DNA of 64,000 nucleotides from Bacteroidota bacterium. GTDB lineage: Bacteria; Bacteroidota; Bacteroidia; Chitinophagales; Saprospiraceae. Location: assembly GCA_016124585.1 (NCBI GenBank), contig WGNL01000019.1:124001-188000 (forward strand), in the 5' to 3' direction. This document shows, piece by piece, positions 50,640-60,258 of the stretch. Numbering within the stretch: the first letter of the stretch is position 1; each line of letters begins with the position of its first letter. The notes beneath the pieces are model-generated. The model did not search any database. It was given only the letters and a program-made list of their open reading frames with translations, and had not been told where the DNA came from. The position numbers and the translations under genes are program-made.

Positions 50640-51050
50640 ATGATGCGATTTACATTTCTCGGACTTATTTGCTGGACATTGTTTCGATGCTCTAGTTCGC
50701 CATCTTGGAAGCCGACATATTATGAGACTAGAGACGAGAACGGCAGACTTATCGAGAAATATGGTAACGAGAATGCGCCTGATAATGACATTAACTTTCA
50801 CTCGTTTTATTTCTATAATGACAAGGGACAACTTATCAAGGAGAGGACATATTATTTCCTAGACTCAACCTACGTAGTTAATGACACGCTTGATTATGTT
50901 GATTTACTTTATACTTATGACGAAGCGGGAAATAAGGACAAAGAGATTAGGACAACATCGGACTACGACACAAGTGGAAATGTAATAGGCCAAGATACAA
51001 CTTACATAAAGTATTTGAAGACCAACAAGACAATTTTTCCTGAAAAATAA
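50640..51050 (+). CDS. Small exported protein, possibly a lipoprotein
   Basis: 136 residues from ATG 50640 (MMRFTFLGLICWTLFRCSSS); an in-frame ATG at 50604 adds 12 residues. The Cys after a hydrophobic stretch could be lipidated although Arg before it is atypical. The rest has YD-repeat-like stretches (DENGRLIEKYGNE, YNDKGQLIKERTYY, YDEAGNKDKEIRT). A+T-rich compared with neighbours, in the accessory region. Function unknown. Confidence 0.65.
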   Translation: MMRFTFLGLICWTLFRCSSSPSWKPTYYETRDENGRLIEKYGNENAPDNDINFHSFYFYNDKGQLIKERTYYFLDSTYVVNDTLDYVDLLYTYDEAGNKDKEIRTTSDYDTSGNVIGQDTTYIKYLKTNKTIFPEK

Positions 51051-51361
51051 TAGTGTTGGATGGTACTACCATTAACAAAGTCAACAAGCCATTGCATTAA
51101 TTACTTTACTTTTATTTTGGCAAAGCAAATAGTTTGTACCCAAATATTCTTCGTCCCACACACAAAATAAGCCCAGCCCCCCAAGCCCAAAAAAAATCAT
51201 TGAAAAGCATCTTCAACCTTCCACCGCCACCAGTTCCACCATCACGATTGTCATAAAAAAACGTCGGGGAGGCTGCGAGCCTCCCCGACGTTACTATATC
51301 AAACAAGTGTTATAATAAACCCTTATAAACCTGTTATCAACTTTCTATCAACCTTGCCATA
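51051..51361. other. Intergenic region with a REP-like terminator
   Basis: No convincing gene. It contains the palindrome at 51260-51292 and a spacer of TTATCAAC / TATCAACC words at 51336-51358. A 64-codon minus-strand frame here lacks support. Confidence 0.5.
51253..51292 (-). repeat. REP-like palindrome, family A copy 2, acting as terminator
   Basis: AACGTCGGGGAGGCT, GCG, AGCCTCCCCGACGTT (51260-51292). On the minus strand it is followed by six to seven T, so it can terminate the frameshifted gene upstream. It is related to 13117-13149 with the same arm and loop lengths. Confidence 0.85.
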
Positions 51362-52074
51362 TCATACCACCCGCATCACGGCCACTGTCACCTTCATGGA
51401 CATATTGCCGACGGGCATATTTTCATTGCCCACATATTGGATGATATAAGACCGCTGTTGCGCCTGAATGCCCATGGGCAATGGTCGGGTATCCGTATAT
51501 TTCCGGGCAGTGCTATTGCCGAGCGAAACAGCGGCTGCACCCCATCTTCCGCATATATCGTATATCCCTTAAATGAACGGAGCGGACAGTTCAGCACGGC
51601 TTGGCCGTTCACCACCGTCACTTTGAGGTAAGGCGTTGCCTCGTTCGGGTTCTCCTTGGTACGCTCCCTGGACAGCACACCAGCCGACCGTTTCTGTTCA
51701 CGGGTAATCTCGTTGCAGGTGGACACCCGCTTCACCATGCCGTCCAGTGTGGCCTTGGCATTGGGCGGCACTGCTGTCGGGATTTCGGAGGGATTCAGCA
51801 GTGGAATCCAATTTGCCAGGGGCAACGCCGGGTTGTTCGGGTCGCCCACCCATTGGATGTTGCGGAGGTTGACATAATCCAGCCATAATTTCTTCAATTC
51901 GGTCAATACTTTTTCGGCATAAGAAGCCGCCGTTGACCTCTCCTGTAGCCACGCCACTTCCGTCGGGGTGAAACCGAGCACGGTGGCGTTTGCAACAACA
52001 AATGCAGTGAAATTGGCCATCCACGCCGGATAATCGGGCGCTTTAGGAGGCCAGAAGAACTTGTTTTCTTCCAT
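51362..52074 (-). pseudogene. Frameshifted gene of unknown function (two reading frames)
   Basis: One frame runs from ATG 52074 (MEENKFFWPPKAPDYPAWM) to a stop at 51394, 226 residues. Its last ~35 residues look foreign to the rest. From about 51525 the other frame continues smoothly as LGNSTARKYTDTRPLPMGIQ and ends NMSMKVTVAVMRVV at 51362. One missing base (CGCTC for CGCCTC, near 51521-51525) explains this, so the intact protein would be about 236 residues. It is a mostly helical N-terminal half with a beta-rich, possibly fnIII-like second half. Whether the shift is real or a sequencing error cannot be decided. Confidence 0.7.
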
Positions 52075-52201
52075 AATTGAGTGGGTTTAGTGAAAAAAAT
52101 GTGTCTATCCAAAGATAGGTTGATTTAAACAAAATAAAATATTTATCATATAAATTAATTGTCATTTATTTGACAAAAACAATACTTTCCCTTCACCAAA
52201 A

Positions 52202-52311
52202 TGGCTGCAACGGTGCGCAGTGTCATGTCGCCCGGTGCAGGGGGGCATGTCTCCCGGTGGAGCGTATCATGTCTTCCGGTGCGTGGGGGTATGTCATCCG
52301 GTGGGGCATTG
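52202..52311. repeat. 22-nt tandem array
   Basis: Copies begin at 52224, 52246, 52268 and 52290, each reading (C/T)ATGTCNNCCGGTG plus eight variable bases. A degenerate copy in phase (CGGTG) starts at 52202. There are no spacers, so this is a minisatellite and not a CRISPR array. It lies between the frameshifted gene and the small HTH gene. Confidence 0.85.
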
Positions 52312-52462
52312 TGGTCACTACGCCCCGCCGATGTAGATGATACACCATACCGTTGTAAGCGCCTAGGTGGGGGTTTGCGGTGAAAAAAGTGGGTTTGGGT
52401 GAAGATTTTACATGGAATATGGATGTGATTTATTTGCTTTGTGTAATGGAAACGCTGATGGA

Positions 52463-52696
52463 CTATACCAAGCGCTCCTGCCACGCTGGCCGAGGCACAT
52501 CCAAGTAACCGTACTTGCGCATGATGCGGCTGAAATCTCCCCGCCGAGGCTGCGGGATGCTGCGACTGCCCTGTATGATTTTTTGGAGGTTGGCCCGGTC
52601 AAAACCTAGTTCGTCTGCCAGCCTATCCGGGCTGATGGCCGGGCGCTCCGCCAAGAATTTGCGGAAGTGCTCGGTGAGGGTGGTTGGTTCGTTCAT
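52463..52696 (-). CDS. Small HTH DNA-binding protein (XRE-like)
   Basis: 77 residues. ISPDRLADELGFDRANLQKIIQG is a helix-turn-helix of the lambda-repressor type, with little else in the protein. Its start codon is 13 nt from a 12-bp inverted repeat (52709-52743), a likely autoregulatory operator. No toxin or prophage gene is beside it; the frameshifted gene and the 22-nt array lie downstream. Confidence 0.75.
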   Translation of the reverse strand: MNEPTTLTEHFRKFLAERPAISPDRLADELGFDRANLQKIIQGSRSIPQPRRGDFSRIMRKYGYLDVPRPAWQERLV

Positions 52697-52708
52697 TGGC
52701 GAAATATA

Positions 52709-52743
52709 CGCAGTTTTGACTGCATGGTGTGGTCAAAACTGCG
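52709..52743. promoter_or_regulatory. Palindromic operator upstream of the HTH gene
   Basis: CGCAGTTTTGAC and GTCAAAACTGCG are perfect 12-nt arms around an 11-nt centre. It lies between the divergent HTH and DUF262 genes, so one regulator could control both. Confidence 0.65.
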
Positions 52744-52791
52744 GCAAACCATAGTTCTGCTCAATTAAAAAAAAACAAAAAAATAAAAGAA

Positions 52792-54507
52792 ATGGCAATC
52801 TGGAAATCGTATAGAATATCTGATGCAATCAATGAAATCGAAGATGAAAAATTTGTTTTACCAGTAATACAAAGAAGATTAGTATGGGATGAAGATAAAA
52901 TGGAATTACTATTTGACACTCTTCTAAAAGGAGACTCTTTTGGGGGCATAATGGTTATTGAAGAAGAGAAGGGAAGTCGGCCCCTGTTTAATTATAGACC
53001 ATTCACGAAAGATGGAAGTGATATTTCATCAAGAGAAATAGAGAATCTTACCCAACAGCAATTTTTTGTGATTGATGGTCAGCAGAGACTACAATCTTTC
53101 TATATCGGGCTCAAAGGAAGCATAAATGGGAAAGTAATGTACTTTGATTTATTCAGCAATTATCGTTCGAGCTTTGAATTCAAATTTGAAAACAAAGAAT
53201 CAGATTTGCCAGAAAAGTCAAAGGATGACGATGAAAGAAATATTAAAGAACATAAATGGTATTTGGCAAGTAACCTTTTAAGGCGATTGAGGGACACAAA
53301 TGATGAAGACCAAGTATCAGACGAAATCATTAAAATGCAAAAGATAGAAGATGAAATCCAAAAAAACCACATCAAGAAAAATGTGAAAGCATTTTATAAA
53401 AACATTATCACCGCCGAATCTCTTGGTATATCAAAAGTCATAGTAAATAAAACATTTGATGAAATTGCGAATAAACAAAGAATAGTAGAATTATTCAGAA
53501 GGCTAAATGATGGAGGCACTAAACTATCTTCTTTCGATTTAGTCGCTTCGATTTTAAAAGGTTTTGCTTGGGAAATGGAAGCTTTTTTAGAACAAACGTT
53601 GAAGGATTATGAAGAAATAGGGTTATCCCAAGACAACCTAATTAAGTTAATCTTTCTATTACAAGATAATCACAGAAAAGAGATGGCATCTATCGATGCA
53701 AGAGACGCTGATTTTGCAATTAAAAATAAAGAGCGAATTAGGGCAACTTTAAAATCATTAAAATCTTTTTTACAACATTCTGAATTATACAATTATTACA
53801 AGGATGAAAACAGGTCTTTCATCCCATTATTTTTCGTTGCTTATCATATCTTTCATAAAGAAATAGACAACCATCAACTCGAAAAATATTTTGACAACTT
53901 TGATGCTGGTAATCAAGATTTTCCACTTATGAAAAATTGGATTTACCACTCGCTTCTTAACGGTGTTTTTAGAAGTAAAGGTGCGGGATGGATACCGTAT
54001 AAGACTGGTGTGAGGAAAATTCTTGAAACCATAAAGCACTATAAAAATGAGCTCTTTCCTGCTAATGAAATATTCAGTGTTTACATTAACCATCCAGTAA
54101 CTTTTTCATCAGAATACACAGAAGACAGAATAAACATGCTTGATAGGATTTTCCTATTTTATTTGGTTTACAACAAAAGCCAGACGATTAGAAATCAAGA
54201 TATTGACCATATAATGCCTAAGTCAATTTTATCTCAAAAAGGATTTGATTGGGATTCTATAAATAGTATAAATAACTATCAGCTTATTGATATGGGGACA
54301 AACCGAGGATTAAAAAATGACAATCCTTTCAAATATTGGGTTGAAAATCATGTTGCAGATAGAGATGCATACCTTAAAAGGCATTCAATCCCTACAAATG
54401 ATACAATTTGGGGTGAAGATAACTTCATGGAATTCATAAAAGAACGAGGAAAATTACTAAAAGATAAAATTGAAGAAAATATAAAAACTGAGCAGAACAA
54501 TGCATAG
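52792..54507 (+). CDS. DUF262/HNH protein, GmrSD-like (type IV restriction or related defence)
   Basis: 571 residues from ATG 52792 (MAIWKSYRISDAI; an upstream GTG-type start adds a lysine-rich tail). The N-terminal DUF262 (ParB/GmrS-like) domain has VIQRRLVWDEDKMELLFDTL and FVIDGQQRLQSFY, its NTP-handling signature. The C-terminal part has IDHIMPKS followed by NNYQLIDMGTNRGLKNDNP, the HNH-like motif of DUF1524/GmrD. Fused GmrSD enzymes cut modified DNA, often of phages. A+T-rich unlike the chromosome around it. The stop codon lies inside a palindrome (54496-54557). Confidence 0.85.
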   Translation: MAIWKSYRISDAINEIEDEKFVLPVIQRRLVWDEDKMELLFDTLLKGDSFGGIMVIEEEKGSRPLFNYRPFTKDGSDISSREIENLTQQQFFVIDGQQRLQSFYIGLKGSINGKVMYFDLFSNYRSSFEFKFENKESDLPEKSKDDDERNIKEHKWYLASNLLRRLRDTNDEDQVSDEIIKMQKIEDEIQKNHIKKNVKAFYKNIITAESLGISKVIVNKTFDEIANKQRIVELFRRLNDGGTKLSSFDLVASILKGFAWEMEAFLEQTLKDYEEIGLSQDNLIKLIFLLQDNHRKEMASIDARDADFAIKNKERIRATLKSLKSFLQHSELYNYYKDENRSFIPLFFVAYHIFHKEIDNHQLEKYFDNFDAGNQDFPLMKNWIYHSLLNGVFRSKGAGWIPYKTGVRKILETIKHYKNELFPANEIFSVYINHPVTFSSEYTEDRINMLDRIFLFYLVYNKSQTIRNQDIDHIMPKSILSQKGFDWDSINSINNYQLIDMGTNRGLKNDNPFKYWVENHVADRDAYLKRHSIPTNDTIWGEDNFMEFIKERGKLLKDKIEENIKTEQNNA

Positions 54508-54557
54508 CCGTCAAGCTGCCCTAAACGGGCAGCCTGCGGCTATGCAGACCGTTGAGT
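54496..54557. repeat. Nested palindrome with attC-like layout
   Basis: AAC (54496), TGCATAGCCG pairing with CGGCTATGCA (54501-54510, 54536-54545), inner stem GCTGCCC/GGGCAGC with TAAAC loop, then GTTGAGT (54551-54557), which fits GTTRRRY. The 5' box matches only in AAC. The DUF262 stop codon lies in the outer stem. Confidence 0.45.
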
Positions 54558-54607
54558 GTAATGAGGAAGAATAAAAATATTGTTAAAGAGCCAAAATCAA
54601 TTCTAAA

Positions 54608-55204
54608 ATGCACTATTTGCTAATTGACAGTAATCCGAGAATGGTTTCAGCTTGGAGAGAATTTTTCGGAGATGAGGAAAATATCAAAATACTTGAAGGA
54701 GATTTAACGAACGTAAGTTGTGACGCAATTGTAAGTCCAGCAAATTCTTTTGGATTTATGGATGGAGGGGTTGATTATGCCATTTCTATGCGTTTAGGAT
54801 GGGAATTGCAATTTGAATTACAAAGAAAGATTAAGAATTTACCTGAAGGGGAACTAATTGTCGGGAAAGCCATGATAATTGAAACAGGTGATGAGATGAT
54901 TCCATTTTTGGTTTCTGCCCCGACAATGAGAGTGCCAATGAGTTTTAATATTTCTACATCAATAAATGCATATTTGGCGATGAAAGCTACGTTGATTGAG
55001 ACAATAAAACATCCCAAAATTGAATGTGTAGCAATCCCGGGGTTTTGTACTGGAGTTGGAAAAATGCAAACTCAAATAGCAGCAAGACAAATGTATCAAG
55101 CTTATAAAGAAATCATCAAAGAAGAAAAAATGGATTTCAAAAATTTTGGAGAAGCACAAAAATATCATTGGAATATAAATCCACAAGGGATGATATTTGA
55201 ATAA
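54608..55204 (+). CDS. Macro-domain protein (ADP-ribose binding/hydrolysis)
   Basis: 198 residues. ILEGDLTNVSCDAIVSPANSFG and FMDGGVDYAIS form the ADP-ribose pocket; VSAPTMRVP and VAIPGFCTGVGKM give the second loop. Similar macro domains occur in phage and defence contexts and can remove or bind ADP-ribose on proteins, nucleic acids or metabolites. A+T-rich and 100 nt downstream of the GmrSD-like gene, separated by a palindrome. A joint defence role is inferred from location. Confidence 0.85.
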   Translation: MHYLLIDSNPRMVSAWREFFGDEENIKILEGDLTNVSCDAIVSPANSFGFMDGGVDYAISMRLGWELQFELQRKIKNLPEGELIVGKAMIIETGDEMIPFLVSAPTMRVPMSFNISTSINAYLAMKATLIETIKHPKIECVAIPGFCTGVGKMQTQIAARQMYQAYKEIIKEEKMDFKNFGEAQKYHWNINPQGMIFE

Positions 55205-55223
55205 AAAAAAAAACACTAAATAC

Positions 55224-55290
55224 AACAATGCGCCAGCATCCATGCTGAAGCAAGTTTAGCGAAGCATAACTTGCGACCTGCACTCACGTT
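55224..55290. repeat. Hairpin-rich segment after the macro gene
   Basis: AACAATGC as at 54496-54503, CAGCAT/ATGCTG and GCAAGTT/AACTTGC hairpins, then ACGTTTT. It shares only the leading octamer with the upstream palindrome; the long-range pairing expected of an attC site is weak. Confidence 0.35.
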
Positions 55291-55402
55291 TTAACCTAGC
55301 GATACAAGTGTTCCAGACTTTTACGAAGTCCATGCACCCTTCTTGAATCCAAAGCACAAGTTCCAACCAGCATCGAGCGAAACTGCTCTGGCTGCATCCC
55401 CC

Positions 55403-56446
55403 TCACCGCCGCATCACCTCCAGCGCCACCTTCTCCCAGCTTCGCAAATCATGCGAATGAAAAAAGTTTTCCTCTTCCGGCTTGTACTCAAAACTGGGGA
55501 TTTCCAGTGAAGTAGCGGCATTCAGCACCTTAGGATGGATATAATAATTCCGGCAAACGGCAGGCGTATTGCCCAACTCAGAGGCTACTTTTTTCACCAG
55601 CACCGTGTCCATTTTCCAGCGGGGGTGCGCCGTGATTTCCGTGACCGTTTCCTCATAAAAATAAACCGCCAGCGAAGTGGCCGTCCAGGTGCGGAAGTCC
55701 TTGCTGGAAAACTGCTCCCCAGCGATTTCGTGGATGAAGGCGTTGACCTCCTCGCTCTCCACGGGCCAGCGTTTCCCATCTTCATCAAAATAGCAGAACA
55801 CCTCGTGGCCGGGCAATTCTGAGCATTGCTTGACGAGTTTGGCCAACCTCCGGTCCCAGAGTGTCACCTTGCGGCGTTGGCCGCTCTTGCCGGGATAGTC
55901 CAGCACCAAGTTCTTCTCCTCGAAATGCAGGTGTTTTCTGCGCAGCGTCGTCAGGCCTATAGTGCCGTTTTGTTGCTTGTAGGCTTGGTTGCCAATGCGG
56001 ACGCCACAATCGTCCAGCACAGCCACGACGAGAGCCAGCACTTTTTCCCGAGTCCAGTTCCGCTGTCGCAAATAGCCCGCCGTGACCTCTCGGACATAGG
56101 GCAGCCGCTCAGCGAAATCGCCCATTTTATCAAACTTGTAGTTCTGTCGGTGCTCCACAAAACGGTCGTGGTAGCGGTACTGCTTCCGACCCTTTGCATC
56201 CCTGCCTGTGGCTTGCAGGTAGCCGTTCGGCAAGGGGCAAATCCAGACCCGTTCCCATTGCGGCGGCAGTACGAGATTTCGAATTCGCTGCAACGTATCA
56301 GCATCGGCCACTTTTTTGCCATCCGGATGGTAATAGGCGAAACCACTCCCCGCCCGTCGGCGGCTGATGCCCAGCACTTCGTCAGTATTGAAGACCAATT
56401 CCTTGGTCAATTTTTTATCTAAAAGGCTAAGGTTCGTGTTGGACAT
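55403..56446 (-). CDS. DNA topoisomerase IB (poxvirus-like)
   Basis: 347 residues. An N-terminal binding domain (about 20-110) leads to the catalytic domain with the conserved Arg/Lys set (GTIGLTTLRRKHL, GKSGQRRKV, KDFRTWTATS) and the nucleophile tyrosine in AVCRNYYIHPKVL. It relaxes supercoils by nicking one strand through a 3'-phosphotyrosyl link, without ATP. Bacterial TopIB genes are sporadic and often horizontally acquired. It stands alone between the accessory region and the DUF2975 pair. Confidence 0.94.
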   Translation of the reverse strand: MSNTNLSLLDKKLTKELVFNTDEVLGISRRRAGSGFAYYHPDGKKVADADTLQRIRNLVLPPQWERVWICPLPNGYLQATGRDAKGRKQYRYHDRFVEHRQNYKFDKMGDFAERLPYVREVTAGYLRQRNWTREKVLALVVAVLDDCGVRIGNQAYKQQNGTIGLTTLRRKHLHFEEKNLVLDYPGKSGQRRKVTLWDRRLAKLVKQCSELPGHEVFCYFDEDGKRWPVESEEVNAFIHEIAGEQFSSKDFRTWTATSLAVYFYEETVTEITAHPRWKMDTVLVKKVASELGNTPAVCRNYYIHPKVLNAATSLEIPSFEYKPEEENFFHSHDLRSWEKVALEVMRR

Positions 56447-56614
56447 GGCCGTGATTCAGGACTTTGAGTTAGTGTGACGCATTCAATTATCGTAGAAAAA
56501 ACGGCGTTGCCAAGTGCTTGTTCAAAGCAGACTCTGAATTCACATTCATTTTGAAAAAGGGGAAATATTTTTCTAAAAACAGCAATTATTTATTGTTTAT
56601 CAATAAAATACCTT

Positions 56615-56622
56615 TAGCTTTG
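56615..56622 (+). promoter_or_regulatory. Promoter -7 box of the DUF2975/HTH pair
   Basis: TAGCTTTG matches TAnnTTTG and is preceded by ATTG at a 19-nt distance, close to the -33 TTTG. The leader would be about 20 nt. Confidence 0.6.
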
Positions 56623-56647
56623 TCGCATGAAATAAATTCGCAGAACC

Positions 56648-57130
56648 ATGATTAAAAGAATTTCAACCGTATTTCTTCAAGTAGTCGTTGTACTCATCGG
56701 CTTAGTGGCACTGACCATTTTGATTGTCATGCCCACCAAAGAGGGAAGGGCCGCCAACCTGGACTTGTTTCACATCTACGCTGACCCGTTCATCCTGTAT
56801 GGATATGCAGCCTCCATCGCCTTTTTCGTCGCACTGTTCAAGGCATTCAAACTACTGGGGTACATCGGGCAAAACCAAGTGTTTTCGCTAAACTCGGTGA
56901 AGGCGTTGAAGGGCATAAAATATTGTGCGCTTATACTCGCTGCGGCTATCGTACTGGCAGGAGTTTTTATCAAAATATTTCATGACAAGGAGGACGACCC
57001 TGCGGGTTTTCTCGGCTTGTGCATGGTGATCACCTTCGCTTGCGTCGTGGTCGCCACCGCTTCGGCCATTTTTGAAAAAATCCTTCAAAATGCGGTGGAC
57101 ATGAAATCTGAAAACGACCTCACAATTTAA
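56648..57130 (+). CDS. DUF2975 membrane protein
   Basis: 160 residues with four membrane helices (about 12-32, 50-70, 93-113 and 120-145). DUF2975 proteins are almost always followed by a small YozG-like HTH regulator, as here (gap of 3 nt), forming a two-gene unit of unknown physiology. LIYGYAAS-like and KYCALILAAAIV segments fit the family. A membrane sensor that controls the HTH partner is a reasonable but unproven idea. Confidence 0.87.
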   Translation: MIKRISTVFLQVVVVLIGLVALTILIVMPTKEGRAANLDLFHIYADPFILYGYAASIAFFVALFKAFKLLGYIGQNQVFSLNSVKALKGIKYCALILAAAIVLAGVFIKIFHDKEDDPAGFLGLCMVITFACVVVATASAIFEKILQNAVDMKSENDLTI

Positions 57131-57133
57131 GCT

Positions 57134-57346
57134 ATGGCAATTATCGTAAACTTAGACGTGGTGATGGCAAAGCGCAAAATCTCGCTGAATGAACTTTCCG
57201 AAAGGGTTGATTTAACGTTGTCCAACCTTTCCATTTTGAAGACGGGCAAGGCGAAAGCCATCCGTTTTAGCACTTTAGAAGCTATCTGCAAGGCATTGGA
57301 CTGCCAGCCGGGGGATATTTTGGAATATGTGGGGGAGGAAAAGTGA
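57134..57346 (+). CDS. YozG-like XRE-family HTH regulator
   Basis: 70 residues. MAIIVNLDVVMAKRKISLNE and VDLTLSNLSILKTGKAKAIR form the helix-turn-helix, and LEAICKALDCQPGDILEY the closing helices of the Cro/C1 type. Paired with the DUF2975 gene 3 nt upstream and probably translated from the same message. A REP-type hairpin begins 16 nt after its stop codon and may end the transcript. Confidence 0.9.
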   Translation: MAIIVNLDVVMAKRKISLNELSERVDLTLSNLSILKTGKAKAIRFSTLEAICKALDCQPGDILEYVGEEK

Positions 57347-57361
57347 ACAAGGAAACGGAAA

Positions 57362-57443
57362 GGAATTGGAAAGCCCGAAGGGATTTCTAAGTCCGACTGG
57401 TACGGCACTGGGGCTTAAAAATCCCTGCGGGCTTTTCAATCCT
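57362..57443. repeat. RAYT-associated hairpin repeat, left copy
   Basis: 82 nt. GAAAGCCCG, AGGGATTT and TAAG pair with CTTA, AAATCCCT and CGGGCTTTTC, a stem of about 21 bp with two mismatches and a 22-nt apical loop. It agrees with the right copy at 75 of 82 positions, in direct orientation, and ends 5 nt from the transposase stop codon. Confidence 0.9.
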
Positions 57444-57447
57444 GGCG

Positions 57448-58110
57448 CTAATCATCGAGCATCCACGGTTCGAAAGGAGGGTGGCGGTATTCAGCATGGT
57501 GCTGAAGGAACAGTTTTCGGCCCAAGACAGGATTACCTGAGCCAAACCACTCCAATACCTTTTTACGGGATACTTGAGTTGGTTGATTAGACAAAATGGC
57601 ATTGTAAGAACTGTACTTCCAATCAGTGTAGTCCTTTGTCAATTTGTGGTGGATGCAATTGTGGTGGGTGTAAAGAATAGCATTGAGCAAGCGTGGTTCA
57701 GTTGATAGTCCCACTCTTTTTGGGCGTTTTTGAAACAATGTTCCTGTCCTTTTATGATGGAAATTATAGGACAGTGCGATGCTACTAAACATGCGCCTGA
57801 ACTGGTCTTCCAAAAACTGATCAATGGTTATTTCATTAAGTATCAGCTTATCGGCGGCTTTGGTCTTCTCTTTTGCAAGATGGGCTTTTATCGATTCGTC
57901 CAATTGAAGAACCTGAACTACGAAATGGAAATGGTTGGGCATCAGGCAGTAAGCGTATATGTCCATATAAGGCAAAAAGTATTTAGCCATTTTTTGGAGA
58001 AAGCTTATGTATTCCTCTTCCTTGCTGAAAATCCTTTCCTGATTGACCGAGCGATTATAAATATGGTAAAACCCGCCTTCTTCGAGTGTTTGCCAGTAAT
58101 CGAACCTCAT
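57448..58110 (-). CDS. REP-associated tyrosine transposase (Y1_Tnp, RAYT)
   Basis: 220 residues. GGFYHIYNRSVNQERIF opens the fold; YCLMPNHFHFVVQV holds the HUH metal motif; LYTHHNCIHHKLTKDYTDWK and YSSYNAIL follow, with the nucleophile tyrosine expected in the helix around YTHHNC. It nicks and rejoins single-stranded DNA at hairpin repeats. Both flanks carry such repeats. The domain is complete, so the protein may be active. An Asn/Ser-rich C-terminus completes it. Confidence 0.92.
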   Translation of the reverse strand: MRFDYWQTLEEGGFYHIYNRSVNQERIFSKEEEYISFLQKMAKYFLPYMDIYAYCLMPNHFHFVVQVLQLDESIKAHLAKEKTKAADKLILNEITIDQFLEDQFRRMFSSIALSYNFHHKRTGTLFQKRPKRVGLSTEPRLLNAILYTHHNCIHHKLTKDYTDWKYSSYNAILSNQPTQVSRKKVLEWFGSGNPVLGRKLFLQHHAEYRHPPFEPWMLDD

Positions 58111-58173
58111 AGTTTTCTCATTTTCAAGCCAATGTAGAGAAAATGTTTGTTAAACACATCCAATCTAGATGTA

Positions 58174-58255
58174 GGAATTGGAAAGCTCGAAGAGATTTCT
58201 AAGTCCGACCGAAACGGCACTTTGGCTTAAAAATCCCTGCGGGCTTTTCAATCCT
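58174..58255. repeat. RAYT-associated hairpin repeat, right copy
   Basis: 82 nt, direct repeat of 57362-57443 with seven substitutions. It lies in the upstream region of the ABC-F gene and ends 61 nt before its start codon, so it is part of that gene's leader or promoter. Confidence 0.9.
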
Positions 58256-58316
58256 TTTGCTTTCCCCCTTACCTTTGCCCACCCAATTCAACCATCTCAA
58301 CCAATTCAACGACCAC

Positions 58317-60200
<1,884 letters not shown>

Positions 60201-60218
60201 GTCCAAACGCACTAGGTA

Positions 60219-60256
60219 TTTATCATTTCACCATTTATCATTCATCATTTTCAAAT
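60219..60256. repeat. Stuttering spacer words (TTTATCATT)
   Basis: TATTTATCATTTCACCATTT then ATCATTCATCATTTT, filling the space between the ABC-F stop and the monooxygenase ATG. Confidence 0.6.
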
Positions 60257-60258
60257 TA

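Larger units (their letters stand above)
57362..58255 (-). mobile_element. RAYT element with flanking hairpin repeats
   Basis: A REP-associated tyrosine transposase gene bracketed by two direct copies of an 82-nt hairpin. The whole unit is 894 bp, inserted between the DUF2975/HTH pair and the ABC-F gene. RAYTs are domesticated relatives of IS200/IS605 enzymes that act on such hairpins in single-stranded DNA. Confidence 0.8.

Noticed and set aside
51112-51306. 64-codon minus-strand frame
   Set aside because: It reads through the REP-like hairpin and T-run; the residues are low-complexity and nothing supports translation.
52224-52311. CRISPR array
   Set aside because: The repeats are contiguous with a 22-nt period and no spacers, and no cas genes are present.
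55826-56422. 198-codon frame opposite topoisomerase IB
   Set aside because: Antisense shadow; the topoisomerase active-site residues lie on the minus strand.
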